A DNA stretch of 24,084 nucleotides, taken from positions 1 through 24,084 of the forward strand of contig JAIRYX010000462.1 of the NCBI GenBank assembly GCA_031267635.1. Reading direction: 5' to 3'. This DNA is from Planctomycetaceae bacterium (lineage in GTDB: Bacteria; Planctomycetota; Planctomycetia; Pirellulales; Thermoguttaceae). Made by a program: the position numbers and the translations under genes. This document shows positions 8,997 to 18,334 of the stretch, in pieces. The notes beneath the pieces were generated by a model, which saw only the letters and a program-made list of their open reading frames with translations, did no database searches and was not told the DNA's origin. Each line of letters begins with the position of its first letter. The first letter of the stretch is position 1.

Positions 8997-10595
8997 ATGA
9001 ACCCCTTACATGAAAGCAGTCAACGGAAAGAAACTCCAACACGCGGAAGAAATCAAATGTCTGACGGAAGAAACAAAATATCCGGCGAAGAAAATCAAAT
9101 GTCCGACGGAAAAAACAAAATATCCGGCGAAGAAAATCAAAAGTCCGATGGAAAAAACAAAATATCCGGCGAAGAAAATCAAATGTCCGATGGAAAAAAC
9201 AAAATGTCTTATCATCAAATTGCTATTGTGGGACGTCCGAATGTCGGTAAATCGAGTTTGTTCAACTGGCTGATCGGCGACAGGATTGCTATTGTCGATT
9301 CGGTTGCCGGAGCGACCCGCGATAGAATTACGTATCGGCTCGAATACGAGGGGCAAACGCTGGAATTGGTCGATACCGGCGGGATTGGTATTGTGGATCG
9401 CGACGACCTGTCTGAACATATTGATCATCAGATTCAGATTGCGCTGGAATCGGCGGCAATGGTTCTGTTTGTCACCGACGCACGCGACGGAGTGGCGCCG
9501 CTTGATGAAGTTGTCGCTCAACGGCTACGGGCGCTTTCTGTGCCGGTGGTTTGCGTCGCCAACAAAGCCGACACGGAAAACGAAGCAAAACTGGCAACCG
9601 ACTTTTATCAGTTCGGGTGGGAACTCATCACGGTCAGCGCGCTGCAAAAACGCGGACGCTCCGCATTGATGAACGCCATTGAGAAAAATATTCCCGCCTT
9701 TGCCGAACAAGTCAACAACGCTTCCGATCCGCCGCATTCCCAAGATTCCGCCGTCAAAGCAGAACGCGAAATGCGAATTGCGATTGTCGGACGGCGGAAT
9801 GTCGGCAAAAGCACATTTATCAATACGCTGACGAACGAAGAACGTGTGATCGCCAGCCCGATTCCCGGAACAACGCGCGATAGTATTGACGTTCGTTTTG
9901 AAATGGACGGAAAAACATTTATCGCGGTCGATACTCCCGGATTCCGCAAGCGGAAGAGCGTGAAAGCCGATCTTGATTTTTACAGCGTCACTCGCGCCGA
10001 ACGAAGCATCCGTATGGCAGACGTCGTGCTGATGTTTTTTGATTGCTCGCAGCAGATCGGCAAAGTCGATAAACAGTTGGTCGGCTATATCGAACGTTAT
10101 AATAAACCGTGCATTTTCGTTGTCAACAAGTGGGATCTGATGGCGGAACAGATGCCGACCGAACGTTGGGCGGATTATCTTCGGGAGACGTTCGCGACAC
10201 TCTGGTATGTGCCGATTATTTTCGTGACCGGACTGACCGGCAAGAATTCCAAACGGCTTATCAATCATGCCCGAATGCTGTACCGTCAAAGCTGCTCGCG
10301 AACGTCTACCGCGAAACTCAATAAGCTGATCACGGCGGCTCTTGAATATAGTCCTCCTCCGCTTTACTATCATCGCAAACCAAAGATCTATTATGCAACG
10401 CAAACCGAAGTTCAGCCGCCGGAAATCGTTCTTTTCTGCAACAATCCCGACATGTTTGCGGCGGATTATCGACGTTATTTGCTCGGCGTATTGCGTGACG
10501 AGCTGGATTTCGGCGAGGTTCCAATCCGTTTGATCTTCAAAAAACGGGACAGCGGCGATCCAGACAACGCGATTGATACGCAACGTAAGACGTGA
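8997..10595 (+). CDS. der: Ribosome biogenesis GTPase Der (EngA)
   Basis: Der is a double-GTPase needed for maturation of the 50S subunit. Counting from the internal Met at 9204, G domain 1 has GRPNVGKS (residues 10-17), DTGG and NKAD. G domain 2 has GRRNVGKS, DTPG and NKWD. A KH-like C-terminal domain follows. From 9204 the protein is 463 residues, the usual Der length. The frame is open further upstream: the ATG at 8997 adds 69 residues, of which most are heptads SDGKNKI/SGEENQM encoded by a 21-bp repeat (9039-9206). A GTG at 8940 lies inside a repeat region and is unlikely. The 8997 start has GAAGGA about 13 bp upstream. The 9204 start would make the heptad region a leader. 8997 is listed because the heptad frame is kept perfectly open and hydrophilic, but the functional enzyme begins at 9204. 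Confidence 0.93.
   Translation: MNPLHESSQRKETPTRGRNQMSDGRNKISGEENQMSDGKNKISGEENQKSDGKNKISGEENQMSDGKNKMSYHQIAIVGRPNVGKSSLFNWLIGDRIAIVDSVAGATRDRITYRLEYEGQTLELVDTGGIGIVDRDDLSEHIDHQIQIALESAAMVLFVTDARDGVAPLDEVVAQRLRALSVPVVCVANKADTENEAKLATDFYQFGWELITVSALQKRGRSALMNAIEKNIPAFAEQVNNASDPPHSQDSAVKAEREMRIAIVGRRNVGKSTFINTLTNEERVIASPIPGTTRDSIDVRFEMDGKTFIAVDTPGFRKRKSVKADLDFYSVTRAERSIRMADVVLMFFDCSQQIGKVDKQLVGYIERYNKPCIFVVNKWDLMAEQMPTERWADYLRETFATLWYVPIIFVTGLTGKNSKRLINHARMLYRQSCSRTSTAKLNKLITAALEYSPPPLYYHRKPKIYYATQTEVQPPEIVLFCNNPDMFAADYRRYLLGVLRDELDFGEVPIRLIFKKRDSGDPDNAIDTQRKT
9039..9206 (+). repeat. Eight 21-bp (heptad) repeats in the der N-terminal region
   Basis: Heptads read TRGRNQM, SDGRNKI, SGEENQM, SDGKNKI, SGEENQK, SDGKNKI, SGEENQM, SDGKNKM, so the higher-order unit is 42 bp. 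Several units end in an in-frame ATG (for example 9057, 9099, 9183, 9204), giving a ladder of possible start codons immediately before the first GTPase domain. The period equals that of the non-coding array at 8487-8780, but the unit sequence differs. Confidence 0.85.
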
Positions 10596-10656
10596 AAAGC
10601 CGTTTTTCATGTCCAAGGGATTTCTTTCAACGTTAAAAAGAATGGTAACGATTCTG

Positions 10657-10775
10657 TTGTCCAAGCCCAATCAAGCTCCCAAATGGCGCTCGCATGCTTT
10701 AGATGATGGATCGTTATCAAATAACTATTCAGCCGCCCAAAGCGGCTTTATTGAGTTTGGTTGACTGAATAGTGA
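10657..10775 (+). repeat. Module A copies between convergent der and moxR-like genes
   Basis: ACTATTCAG (10724-10732) and its exact complement CTGAATAGT (10765-10773) bound a palindrome with CCGCCCAAAGCGGC in the centre. A more diverged half copy (CCAAGCCCAATCAAGCTCCC) begins at about 10661. The pair lies in the 267-bp gap where der and the MoxR gene converge, so it could serve as a bidirectional hairpin terminator. Confidence 0.6.
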
Positions 10776-10862
10776 CAAAGAATGGTGAAAATATTGCCGC
10801 CGTCTTGCCGCGTCCCGCAATTTCAGAAACGCTCGTTGCTCAAGCGCGGCGGGTCAAATTTT

Positions 10863-11858
10863 CTATTTCTTCAACAGCTCTTGAATCACCGTATCGGTCG
10901 GAATGTTTTCCGCCTGACCTTCAAAGTTGAGAATGATCCGGTGCCGCAGAACCATCGGTGCGATATTTCTTAAATCGTCGCGCGAAACATTGAATCGTCC
11001 GTCGAGAATCGCGTTGATTTTCGCGCCGAGCAAAATTGATTGCGCGCCCCGCGGACTGACTCCAAACCGCACGTATTTCCGCACAAGCGGCGCAGCATGA
11101 GGCGAGTCGGGATGCGTTCCTAAAATCAGCTCGACCGCGTAACGAGAGACTTCGGCAGCGGCAGGAATTTCTCGTGCAAGTATTCCCATTTCAAGAACTC
11201 GGTCGGCGGAAAACTTCGATTCAACATGCGGATTCGCCGTTGTTGTCGTGCGGTCGAGAATCCCTAATATCTCGTCAGCCGTTGGAAACGGCACAAGGAT
11301 TTTGCAGAAAAATCTATCCAACTGCGCTTCCGGCAACGGATACGTTCCTTCCATTTCGAGCGGATTTTGCGTTGCCAGCACGAAAAACAGCCCGGCAATC
11401 TTGTGCGATGTTCCGCCAACCGTTACGGAATGCTCTTGCATCGCTTCGAGAAGAGCCGCTTGCGTTTTCGGCGTCGCGCGATTGATTTCATCGGCAAGCA
11501 CGATATTCGCAAAAACGGGACCTTGCTGAAACTCAAACACTTTGCGTCCCGACGGCTGTTCCGCCATAACATTTGTGCCGGTGAGGTCGGCGGGCATCAG
11601 ATCGGGTGTGAATTGAATTCTCGCGAATTTTCCGTTAATTGCGTCCGAAAGCGTCCGCACGAGCAACGTTTTTCCGAGTCCCGGCACGCCTTCAAGAAGC
11701 ACATGCCCTCCGGCAATCATCGCAATCAACGTTCCCCGCACCACGTTGTTTTGACCGACCAGCACGCGTCCGATTTCTGACTCCAACTTATGAACATCGT
11801 CGCAAAACTGCGCCAACTTTTCTTTCAATTTAATTTCCGAGGTTTGTTCGTTTGACAT
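10863..11858 (-). CDS. MoxR-family AAA+ ATPase
   Basis: Product of 331 residues, normal length for the family. The Walker A motif is GVPGLGKT (57-64), Walker B is VLADEINRA (Asp123, Glu124), and the conserved TQNPLEMEGTYPLPEAQLDR carries the sensor and helix-insert region of MoxR/RavA-type ATPases. These act as chaperone-like ATPases that help mature partner proteins, often with DUF58 and von Willebrand A domain proteins. None of those partners follows here: the gene ends at repeat module A, and the adjacent upstream gene is a YcxB-like membrane protein whose stop is 27 bp before this start. Both were probably cotranscribed. Its client is therefore not indicated by the locus. Confidence 0.93.
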   Translation of the reverse strand: MSNEQTSEIKLKEKLAQFCDDVHKLESEIGRVLVGQNNVVRGTLIAMIAGGHVLLEGVPGLGKTLLVRTLSDAINGKFARIQFTPDLMPADLTGTNVMAEQPSGRKVFEFQQGPVFANIVLADEINRATPKTQAALLEAMQEHSVTVGGTSHKIAGLFFVLATQNPLEMEGTYPLPEAQLDRFFCKILVPFPTADEILGILDRTTTTANPHVESKFSADRVLEMGILAREIPAAAEVSRYAVELILGTHPDSPHAAPLVRKYVRFGVSPRGAQSILLGAKINAILDGRFNVSRDDLRNIAPMVLRHRIILNFEGQAENIPTDTVIQELLKK

Positions 11859-11885
11859 AGGAGTTCTTTCTATCCTAGGAGTTTT

Positions 11886-12593
11886 TCAAAGTGATAATAA
11901 AATACCGCCGGCAACGCCGAGTATTCCGCACAAGATAAAGAGTAAAAAACCATAAACAAGATTTTTTCCGATATTGCTTTTTGCTAATGGATATTTCGAT
12001 AAAATCTCCTGCTCAAATAATTCGCGGTCGGATTCCTTTTGAAAAGCATTCTTGGGCAGGTAACAAAAAAAATACGGCGTGAGGAAAAGAAGATAATATT
12101 GTTGACAAACAGCAACCTGAAAAAGATCGGTCGCTTTTCTTGTAACGATGTTTTCTTCTTCTTGGCTGTCCTCTGGAATTTCACGGACAGTAAAACTCTC
12201 TCTGCTTAACGTATAAATAACTCGCCGCATGATCGATTTATTTGCCGGATGATACGCGGCTCTTCGTAAACGCCAATGACTAAAACCATGATAGAATAAA
12301 ATGAAAAGAACGTAACACGCTGTGATTTTAAGAACAAAATAAAAAATATCCGTCTTTCCATAAAAGCAACACCACGCCGCCACACCGCATAAGAATAGAA
12401 ATAATAACGGATTGAGGAATAGAACCCAGCAATATTTGTGATACCAATGGCGAAGGAGTATATGATAATACGTTTTCGGCGTCAAGACGAATGGCTGGGT
12501 TGTTACGCACGTATTGCCGGAACAAGAATCACCGCCAATGTGATTGCCGACGCCGTTATCGGGCAAAATGATTGTTTCTTGCGTTTCAGACAT
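11886..12593 (-). CDS. YcxB-like membrane protein
   Basis: Product of 235 residues. Predicted membrane segments lie at about 54-77, 82-103 and 210-234. Between the second and third is a soluble region (about 115-195) with SRESFTVREI and QQYYLLFLTPYFFCYLPKNAF, the pattern of YcxB-like domains, whose function is unknown. The N-terminal 45 residues are hydrophilic with two Cys. AGGA lies about 10 bp before the ATG. It precedes the MoxR gene by 27 bp on the same strand and probably forms a two-gene operon with it. The domain assignment is from motif resemblance only. Confidence 0.75.
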   Translation of the reverse strand: MSETQETIILPDNGVGNHIGGDSCSGNTCVTTQPFVLTPKTYYHILLRHWYHKYCWVLFLNPLLFLFLCGVAAWCCFYGKTDIFYFVLKITACYVLFILFYHGFSHWRLRRAAYHPANKSIMRRVIYTLSRESFTVREIPEDSQEEENIVTRKATDLFQVAVCQQYYLLFLTPYFFCYLPKNAFQKESDRELFEQEILSKYPLAKSNIGKNLVYGFLLFILCGILGVAGGILLSL

Positions 12594-12900
12594 TTGGAGA
12601 TTTTCCTGATGATTTATAGGAGAAATACAAAACAGCGATTGATTTCTATTTCTAAATTTCCTTGAATATAACGGAAGCGAAAAGAAAATTCAAGTCATAG
12701 GAAAATTTCCTATTCAAATAGTTCTGCTTATTTCACATTTGAGGAAGGGCTTGATTTATAAAACCCTGTAACTATTCAGTCGCTCAAACCAAATAAATCT
12801 GCATATTGGTGCAATTTGGGCTACTAGGGGAAATCTATAAATAAGGTGCGAACAAACTTGTCGGATGAGTCGGGTTTTAGATTTCACTTTAGAATTTGTG
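12594..12900. other. Intergenic, filled by repeat modules
   Basis: No gene seen. Apart from about 100 bp of AT-rich sequence upstream of the YcxB-like gene (promoter expected here on the - strand), the gap consists of modules C, A and a fragment of B. Confidence 0.5.
12724..12850 (+). repeat. Modules C, A and partial B
   Basis: Module C (CTGCTTATTTCACATTTG, then TTGATTTATAAAA; 12724-12768) recurs at 18335-18378. Module A follows (GTAACTATTCAGTCGC to about 12820). A short piece of B (GGGCTACTAGGGGAA, ATAAATAAGG) is last. The same order C-A-B occurs at 18335-18552, so the modules travel or were copied as a unit. Confidence 0.65.
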
Positions 12901-14022
12901 TTATTGGTGAAACCGGCAGAGCAATTCGTAATAAGCGTCTGCTTGATGTTCGAATGTAAAGTATTGCTCAACGCGTGATTTGCCTGCTTGTCCCATTTGG
13001 GGAAGCTTTTCAGGAGTTGACAGCAAACGGCAAACGGCGTCGGCGATTGGTTCGGCGTTTCCCGATGGAATAAGCAATCCGGTTACGCCGTCTTCGACCG
13101 TTTCCGCCGTTCCGCCGACAGCCGTCGCAACAACCGGCGTTTGTGCCGCCATAGATTCAAGTAACACATTCGGCAGTCCTTCCGTGTACGACGATTGCAA
13201 GAACAGATCAAAATGCGGCAAAAATTTATCCAGCTCGTTTGTGAATCCCGGCAACTGTACAGAATCTTGCAAGCCAAGTTCGGTAATCTGTTTTTGATAA
13301 GATTCCCGGAGAAAACCTTCGCCGAAAATGATTAACCCCGCCGAAAAATTTCTTTCCCGTATCATTTTCATCGCGTCAATAAGAAGATTGTACCCTTTTT
13401 CTGGACTAAATCGCCCCGCTGCACCGAGCAAAAACGCCTTTTTTGCCGGTAACATCAATTCGAGCGTCTCGCGGTCTGCCGGATTAGGAATTGAGCTGAA
13501 TCGCTCTGTGCGAATCGCGTTTCTAATAACGGTTACGCGATTGCTCGGCGTTCCAAAACGAATGACTTTTTTCGTTTGACTTTCAGAAACGGTAATGACA
13601 TGATCACACCAACGATGAAACAACCGATCCATTCGATTATAAAATCGAATCATAAAATTTTCATCCGTCCATCCCCGCGAAACTGTAACGACCGGAATTT
13701 TAAGCAAGCGTTTAACCATCAACGCAATACAACGCGGTTTGTGTCCGTGAGGAATTATGACGTCAATCTTTCGGACTAACGCTTCTCGCTTTAGTTCACG
13801 GCGTGCTTTGAGAAGGTAGGGAAAATCGTGAATCAATTCCAACGTTTCAAAACCTTCAGATGCCGCTTTTTCGAGAAACGAACGGCTGTTGCCCTTTTCA
13901 GGATACGATCCGAGGCAACATTCCATATCGGGATGACGAATGCGTAACATTTTGGCAAGTTCGATCATTTGACGTTCCGGTCCGCCAAAAAACGGCGAAG
14001 CTGTCAGGATTAAGATTTTCAT
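12901..14022 (-). CDS. Glycosyltransferase family 4 (GT-B fold)
   Basis: Product of 373 residues, typical of retaining GT4 enzymes that move a sugar from a nucleotide donor to a lipid or glycan acceptor at the inner face of the membrane. The N-terminal Rossmann half starts MKILILTASPFFGGPER with the Gly-rich acceptor loop. The C-terminal half has GRFSPEKG (203-210), GEGFLRE and the EX7E motif EGLPNVLLE (Glu281, Glu289) that contacts the donor, followed by ATAVGGTAETVEDGVTG. No membrane segment is seen. It is not in a polysaccharide cluster: the neighbours are a repeat-filled gap and a 580-bp intergenic region, so the glycan cannot be predicted. No Shine-Dalgarno is obvious before the ATG. Confidence 0.92.
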   Translation of the reverse strand: MKILILTASPFFGGPERQMIELAKMLRIRHPDMECCLGSYPEKGNSRSFLEKAASEGFETLELIHDFPYLLKARRELKREALVRKIDVIIPHGHKPRCIALMVKRLLKIPVVTVSRGWTDENFMIRFYNRMDRLFHRWCDHVITVSESQTKKVIRFGTPSNRVTVIRNAIRTERFSSIPNPADRETLELMLPAKKAFLLGAAGRFSPEKGYNLLIDAMKMIRERNFSAGLIIFGEGFLRESYQKQITELGLQDSVQLPGFTNELDKFLPHFDLFLQSSYTEGLPNVLLESMAAQTPVVATAVGGTAETVEDGVTGLLIPSGNAEPIADAVCRLLSTPEKLPQMGQAGKSRVEQYFTFEHQADAYYELLCRFHQ

Positions 14023-14423
14023 TTTGTAGATATTGGGGAAATTTTAATGAATATATTTAACCACAACCCACGCAAAATACTGAAGCTCGCAGAATATTTT
14101 CTGTGAAATTCTATGTACTCTGTATGTTCCGCAGCGATATTTTAAAGTCGTGAAATTGATTTTGTTATTTCAAAAGTAAAATAATGCCAACTTATTTACA
14201 GCAATTTCTAAAAACATATTTTATCAAGAAGATTACAGAAAAATATGGCTTATTAAAATATAACTTATTCTAGGGAATGGATTTTAATTTTTTTCTTCAT
14301 GAAGCTTCATGGTTTCTTTTCCGTGACTTCATAGGTAAAAAAAGGATCTGTTAGAGAGCGTCTTACATTCTATTCCCCAATACCGTTCTGTTTCCAAATG
14401 TTAATTTTAATTTTCGCAAGAAA
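14023..14423. other. Intergenic, no gene seen
   Basis: AT-rich, with no supported frame. It contains a perfect 14-bp palindrome CATGAAGCTTCATG (14298-14311). The promoter of the glycosyltransferase gene should be near its left end, but no clear motif pair was found. Confidence 0.4.
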
Positions 14424-14456
14424 TAAAAAAAGCCCATCCTTACGGAACAGGCTTTA
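14424..14456 (-). terminator. Rho-independent terminator of the H1-like gene
   Basis: On the - strand AAAGCC pairs with GGCTTT around an inner TCC/GGA stem, and the 3' side runs into seven T (complement of 14425-14431). It lies about 155 bp after the stop codon of the H1-like gene. Confidence 0.6.
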
Positions 14457-14609
14457 ATCGTTTTGGGTACACAAAGCCACGCAAAGTAAAACGTATTTTA
14501 CCTCATAGCGACAACATCAACTAACCCATAAAATAATTTTTATGGACACTGTCGATTTTCAAGCAATACTGAATCCGAATCGGGTCGTTCTGACCGGTAA
14601 AACGAAAAA

Positions 14610-14807
14610 TCAGACAGTCGGCGTGCAAGAAACACTGCTGCAACCACAACCGGTTTTTTTGCTTGCCGCTTTTTTGGCAGATTTTTTAGCGGATTTTTTA
14701 GCGGCTTTTTTTGCAGACTTTTTTACAGCTTTCTTCACTGTTTTGGCTGTTTTTTTCGCAGCTTTTTTGGACGCTTTTTTAGTGGCTTTTTTAACTGCTT
14801 TTGCCAT
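14610..14807 (-). CDS. Histone H1-like Lys/Ala-rich DNA-binding protein
   Basis: Product of 65 residues. Residues 1-50 consist of repeats of the type KKAAKKSAK, like the C-terminal tail of eukaryotic H1 and bacterial HctA/HctB- or AlgP-type proteins, which bind and compact DNA through charge. The last 15 residues differ: KKTGCGCSSVSCTPTV has three Cys, which could bind a metal or form disulfides. AGGAG lies about 11 bp before the ATG, one of the best ribosome sites in the window. A TTGACA on the same strand (complement of 14904-14909) may be its -35 box, but the matching -10 is poor. A terminator follows at 14424-14456. The antisense frame here is an artefact of the repeats. Confidence 0.82.
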   Translation of the reverse strand: MAKAVKKATKKASKKAAKKTAKTVKKAVKKSAKKAAKKSAKKSAKKAASKKTGCGCSSVSCTPTV

Positions 14808-15679
14808 GTGTAAACCATCTCCTAAATTTTGTTTTTCACGAAGAAAAAGGGACAGGGTGAAAATGACTGATTGAAAAACAATAGAAACTTGTCAGTTGCT
14901 TTATGTCAACACGATTTTCTTATCCCGAAGTCCATCCTTCCTTTGACAGAGGGAAACTGTTTCACCGTGAAACAGTTAACGAGTCCCTAATTGCCTGTTC
15001 AACGAAACCGATTATTGAGGAAAGCATTTATAATTGCTTTTGTCTTTCCGTCGGCGTTCATTTGATCGGCTGTCTGAATCTCGCGGATGTTCATGAATGA
15101 CGCACAAGTTATTCAATTACCCGCTCAATTCGTTTTAAGTTGTCAGGATGTTACTCACATCACATTAAACTTATATACAACTTACACTATTTTTTAGATT
15201 GCTCAAGTGACTTATACGAAAAAAAATAAAAAATTTTAAAAATTTTTTGATCTTGAGAACGATTACAACAGTCAATGAAGTCAATATTTTCTTTCGATAA
15301 GACTACGAATGAGTTCCAAGAGATTCTAAACCCCTCTTAAAGCTTTTTGTTCTAAACATCTCAAACATCAAATCGTTTTTGTTTTTTTAATCCGGTCAAA
15401 ATCTTGTGAGGTTACTTGTTTTACGAATTAAAACGTGTTTTTAATCTTGCGTGTATTACCTTCAACCTCGCTTTAGTTACGCAATCCTTGTGGCGGTAAC
15501 TATCGTCAAAAAATATAACAAACTTTATTATCAGTCGGAAAATTTATCTTGTAAAAGGAGATCCGACGCTTCAAAATATTTTGAATTTTTTTTTGCTCTT
15601 CATCAAAGATTTTCCCCAAGACGATTGCTTGGAAAAATTTTTTTGACTTTGAATCGTCACAAGAGCAAGAGATAGTGTG
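14808..15679. other. Long intergenic region, no supported gene
   Basis: Several short frames exist (for example 14903-15100 on +, and a 31-codon frame on the - strand starting at 15097, MNIREIQTADQMNADGKTKA) but none has both a ribosome site and recognisable content. It contains a 23-bp perfect palindrome at 14955-14977 and an extremely AT-rich stretch near 15180-15260. A small RNA cannot be excluded. Confidence 0.4.
14955..14977. promoter_or_regulatory. 23-bp perfect palindrome resembling a parS site
   Basis: Arms AACTGTTTCAC and GTGAAACAGTT are perfectly complementary around a single central C. The core TGTTTCAC-C-GTGAAACA equals the consensus parS site bound by ParB, except for the extra central base. 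It could be a spaced parS variant, another dimeric regulator's operator, or a simple hairpin. It lies about 150 bp upstream of the H1-like gene. Confidence 0.4.
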
Positions 15680-15718
15680 CTTTAAAAACAAAGAAACGGT
15701 CTTCATCAGACCGTTTCT
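15680..15718 (-). terminator. Rho-independent terminator of the S2P-SGNH operon
   Basis: A perfect 11-bp stem (AGAAACGGTCT/AGACCGTTTCT) with a TCATC loop lies at 15692-15718. On the - strand it is followed by TTTGTTTTT. It begins about 78 bp after the stop codon of the SGNH hydrolase gene. Confidence 0.8.
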
Positions 15719-15795
15719 CAATAAAAGTTGCCCGATGGCGTCTCGCAATTTTTATATTCTAGCGTTTTAAAAACACATTTTTGCAAAGAGAAAAT

Positions 15796-16614
15796 TCACA
15801 TGGCGTCTTTCTTGGAATTATTCGACGACACGAGACCAAGTTCAGCACGTTCTTTCACAAGCGATTCAAGAGATTTTTCCGCAATCGACGTCTTTTCTGC
15901 GTCACGAAGTTTCTCTTTGATGAGAGGAATCCAACGTTCTTGTCCGGTGCGATTAAGATGGAGGCGGTCTTTTTGGAAAAACTCCTCTTTTGCTTTACCG
16001 TCTTCGTCAACAATCGTCGAAAGTGCATCAATGTAATACAATCCCGTTGCTTTCGTCGCCAGATCTTTGGTCAAATCGTTATATTCGGTCATTTCTTGAC
16101 GAAATTTTTCACGGCTTGGTGCGATGGTTGCGGTAACAAAAAAAACTTCCGTGCGCGGCGATTCCGCCCAAATTCGCGCGAGAAATTTTTTGAAATTTTC
16201 AAAGGTCGTTTTACCGCTTGCTCCTCCGGCGACGTCGTTCGTACCGCAAAAGAAAACAATTTTTTTCGGTTGATGCGGTAAAATGATACGATGTGTCACA
16301 TGTAAAACTTCAGGAATCGTTGAACCGCCGAATCCGCGATTGACCGCTTGGAACTCTTGAAAGTCTTGTTCCAGTTGATTTCCCCACAACGCCCAAGTCG
16401 AGCTGCCGACAAACATCGTACAATCTTTGGGCAGCGGGTTCTCTGCACTCTTTTTTTCATACGCAACGATGTTTTTCTCAAACCGAAATTCCTGCGAGGC
16501 GAAATTTTCGGTCGTTTGCCCTATTGCGGCAAAACAAAAAACAAACATTGAAATCCCTGACAAACTGATTGTCGCTAGAAAATCACGTGTGATTTTTTTC
16601 ACTATTCTTTTCAC
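15796..16614 (-). CDS. Exported SGNH/GDSL-family hydrolase
   Basis: Product of 272 residues. A basic start and a hydrophobic segment (about 13-31) ending in AIGQ suggest a Sec signal peptide. Family blocks are in order: block I VGSSTW with Ser72 as likely nucleophile (GSS replaces the usual GDS), block II NRGFGGS, block III GTND (Asn126), and block V DRLHLNRTG with Asp216 and His219 of the triad. Such enzymes are esterases or carbohydrate deacetylases acting outside the cytoplasm; the substrate is not predictable. The C-terminal 40 residues are a charged helix beyond the fold. The start codon is GTG (16612-16614), with GAGAG a few bases upstream. The preceding S2P gene stops 16 bp before it, so both form one operon. 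Confidence 0.88.
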   Translation of the reverse strand: MKRIVKKITRDFLATISLSGISMFVFCFAAIGQTTENFASQEFRFEKNIVAYEKKSAENPLPKDCTMFVGSSTWALWGNQLEQDFQEFQAVNRGFGGSTIPEVLHVTHRIILPHQPKKIVFFCGTNDVAGGASGKTTFENFKKFLARIWAESPRTEVFFVTATIAPSREKFRQEMTEYNDLTKDLATKATGLYYIDALSTIVDEDGKAKEEFFQKDRLHLNRTGQERWIPLIKEKLRDAEKTSIAEKSLESLVKERAELGLVSSNNSKKDAM

Positions 16615-16630
16615 TTTTACTCTCTTTCTT

Positions 16631-17755
16631 TTAAATGGAATCAGGTAGCATTGTTGAAACAGTCATTTTATTCTCCATCTTCGTACTTTCAACAGATTGC
16701 ACAATCATTGGTTTAGGGTGTTCTTCTTCTGGAACATAAGTAATCGGCGTGAGTGTAAAGCCGACAATAATAAACGCCAACGTTGCCCAACCGAGAAGCG
16801 TGCGGAAAAGACCGATTTTCGGTGTGTCGTTTTGTGTCGACGGATGTTTTGGATTCATCAGCCAGAGAAGAACAAGCATCAATATCCAAAAATAATGTTG
16901 CGAAATAATGACATATGCAACAAGCAGCGTAAATAACATCATCGAAAAATCGGGAGCGCGTTTACCGAGAATCGCATAAAACACATGCCCGCCATCAAGC
17001 TGCCCAATCGGAAAAAGATTAAGTGTCGTGAGAAACAGCCCGAACCATCCCGCCATTCCGACAGAATTTAAATAGCGCGTTGTGCCATCGGGAATTTCGC
17101 CGAAAAAAAATCGCGTTAGCCATGTCATAAGCAGCGGATCGCCGAGCTGATAACCGCCTTGTCCCGGCGCGACATACGCTTGTTGTACGCCGATCACACA
17201 AAAAATCAGCGTCGGTACAAGTCCGGCAAGCGGACCGGAAATCCCGATGTCGAACAATGCCCGGCGATTCGGAATCCGTCCGTCCATCCGAATGATCGCG
17301 CCCATCGTTCCAAAAAGAGAAATCACTGGCGGCAACGGGATAAAATACGGCAAACTTGCGCTCACGCGATACCGCCGCGATTGCAGATAGTGTCCCATTT
17401 CATGACACGTTAAAATCAACATCACGCAGAAAGCAAAGAGCAGACCGCCAGTCCAACAAACACAAAAACACGTCAGCAGATACAAAATTAACGGTTTCCG
17501 CCAATGCAATTCCTGTTTTTGCGGAACGTGAATTGTCAGAAGATCGACATGCGGTGATTCGGGGGATTGCGGCTTTAACTCTGTTCCCGGCTGGTAATAA
17601 TCTTTCAAATCGCACAATGAAGTCACGCGGATTTCAGAATCAGACGGTTCATCATTGCCCAGCGATGCAAAATAAGAATGAAACGCTGCTTCATTTGTTG
17701 GGCATGTGTCGGAATTGTTATCAACGCCGTTGTTTGCGAGAGGTTGTTCTTCCAA
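16631..17755 (-). CDS. Site-2 protease family (M50) membrane zinc metalloprotease
   Basis: Product of 374 residues. The N-terminal 80 residues are soluble and acidic. Several membrane segments follow, with HEMGH (His118, Glu119, His122) and the second metal-ligand motif IGQLDGGH (Asp254), both hallmarks of M50 intramembrane proteases. Between them lie IPLPPVISLFGTMGAII and a conserved GISGPLAG helix, as in the EGY/YUP-like branch without PDZ domains. These enzymes cut membrane-bound substrates, often anti-sigma factors, but no such gene is near. The start is TTG (17753-17755), with AAAGG about 10 bp upstream. An inverted repeat at 17791-17830 lies in the presumed leader. It is the first gene of the operon with the SGNH hydrolase. 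Confidence 0.9.
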   Translation of the reverse strand: MEEQPLANNGVDNNSDTCPTNEAAFHSYFASLGNDEPSDSEIRVTSLCDLKDYYQPGTELKPQSPESPHVDLLTIHVPQKQELHWRKPLILYLLTCFCVCWTGGLLFAFCVMLILTCHEMGHYLQSRRYRVSASLPYFIPLPPVISLFGTMGAIIRMDGRIPNRRALFDIGISGPLAGLVPTLIFCVIGVQQAYVAPGQGGYQLGDPLLMTWLTRFFFGEIPDGTTRYLNSVGMAGWFGLFLTTLNLFPIGQLDGGHVFYAILGKRAPDFSMMLFTLLVAYVIISQHYFWILMLVLLWLMNPKHPSTQNDTPKIGLFRTLLGWATLAFIIVGFTLTPITYVPEEEHPKPMIVQSVESTKMENKMTVSTMLPDSI

Positions 17756-18334
17756 TGAAATTTGCCTTTAAAAGATTTTTGTTTATTTTATATAGTCAAA
17801 AGTGTATCTTTACTTCCAATTTTGACTATATCATTATTTTTTATAAAATCAATACTTTGTCTTTTCAATAATTTGACAAAACCTCTCGCAATTGTTCGCG
17901 GGATATTAGATAAGCATAGAAACCTATAGAGTGGATTTTAATCGCGAAACAACACACGCTAAAAACTACGAAATGTCGCGAAAAATAGTTTCACGTTATT
18001 TTACGGAAAGATTCCACGTATTGCGATTAAAAATCTCTTTATAATCGTCACGCAGAAGTAAAATGAAGTAAAATCGCGAGAACGGTTACAATTTTTCTTG
18101 GTTCAACCATGACCGATTTTGTTTCTGAATCTCAATTTGACCGACGATGTTCTTGATACGAAAACATGAGGTGACAAAACGGAGATTCCGACACAACATC
18201 AAGTTATAAAATTTACCTGAACAAACGATAGAAATGAAATGATATGAAAGCACACGGCAAAAAGCTACCGTGTGGGCGACTTGCGAGTGATGATGCGGTA
18301 ATGAGATTTTGATATTCATTCCATCGGAAAATAA
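17756..18334. other. Intergenic region upstream of the S2P operon
   Basis: No gene supported. It holds the inverted repeat at 17791-17830 and a second, looser pair (GATTTTAATCGC near 17934 and GCGATTAAAAATC near 18021) about 80 bp apart. The - strand promoter of the S2P-SGNH operon should be here but could not be assigned. Confidence 0.4.
17791..17830. repeat. Inverted repeat upstream of the S2P gene
   Basis: TATAGTCAAAA (17791-17801) and its exact complement TTTTGACTATA (17820-17830) are separated by 18 bp, about 40 bp before the TTG start. Spacing and symmetry suit an operator or a leader hairpin, and it could regulate the S2P-SGNH operon. Confidence 0.45.
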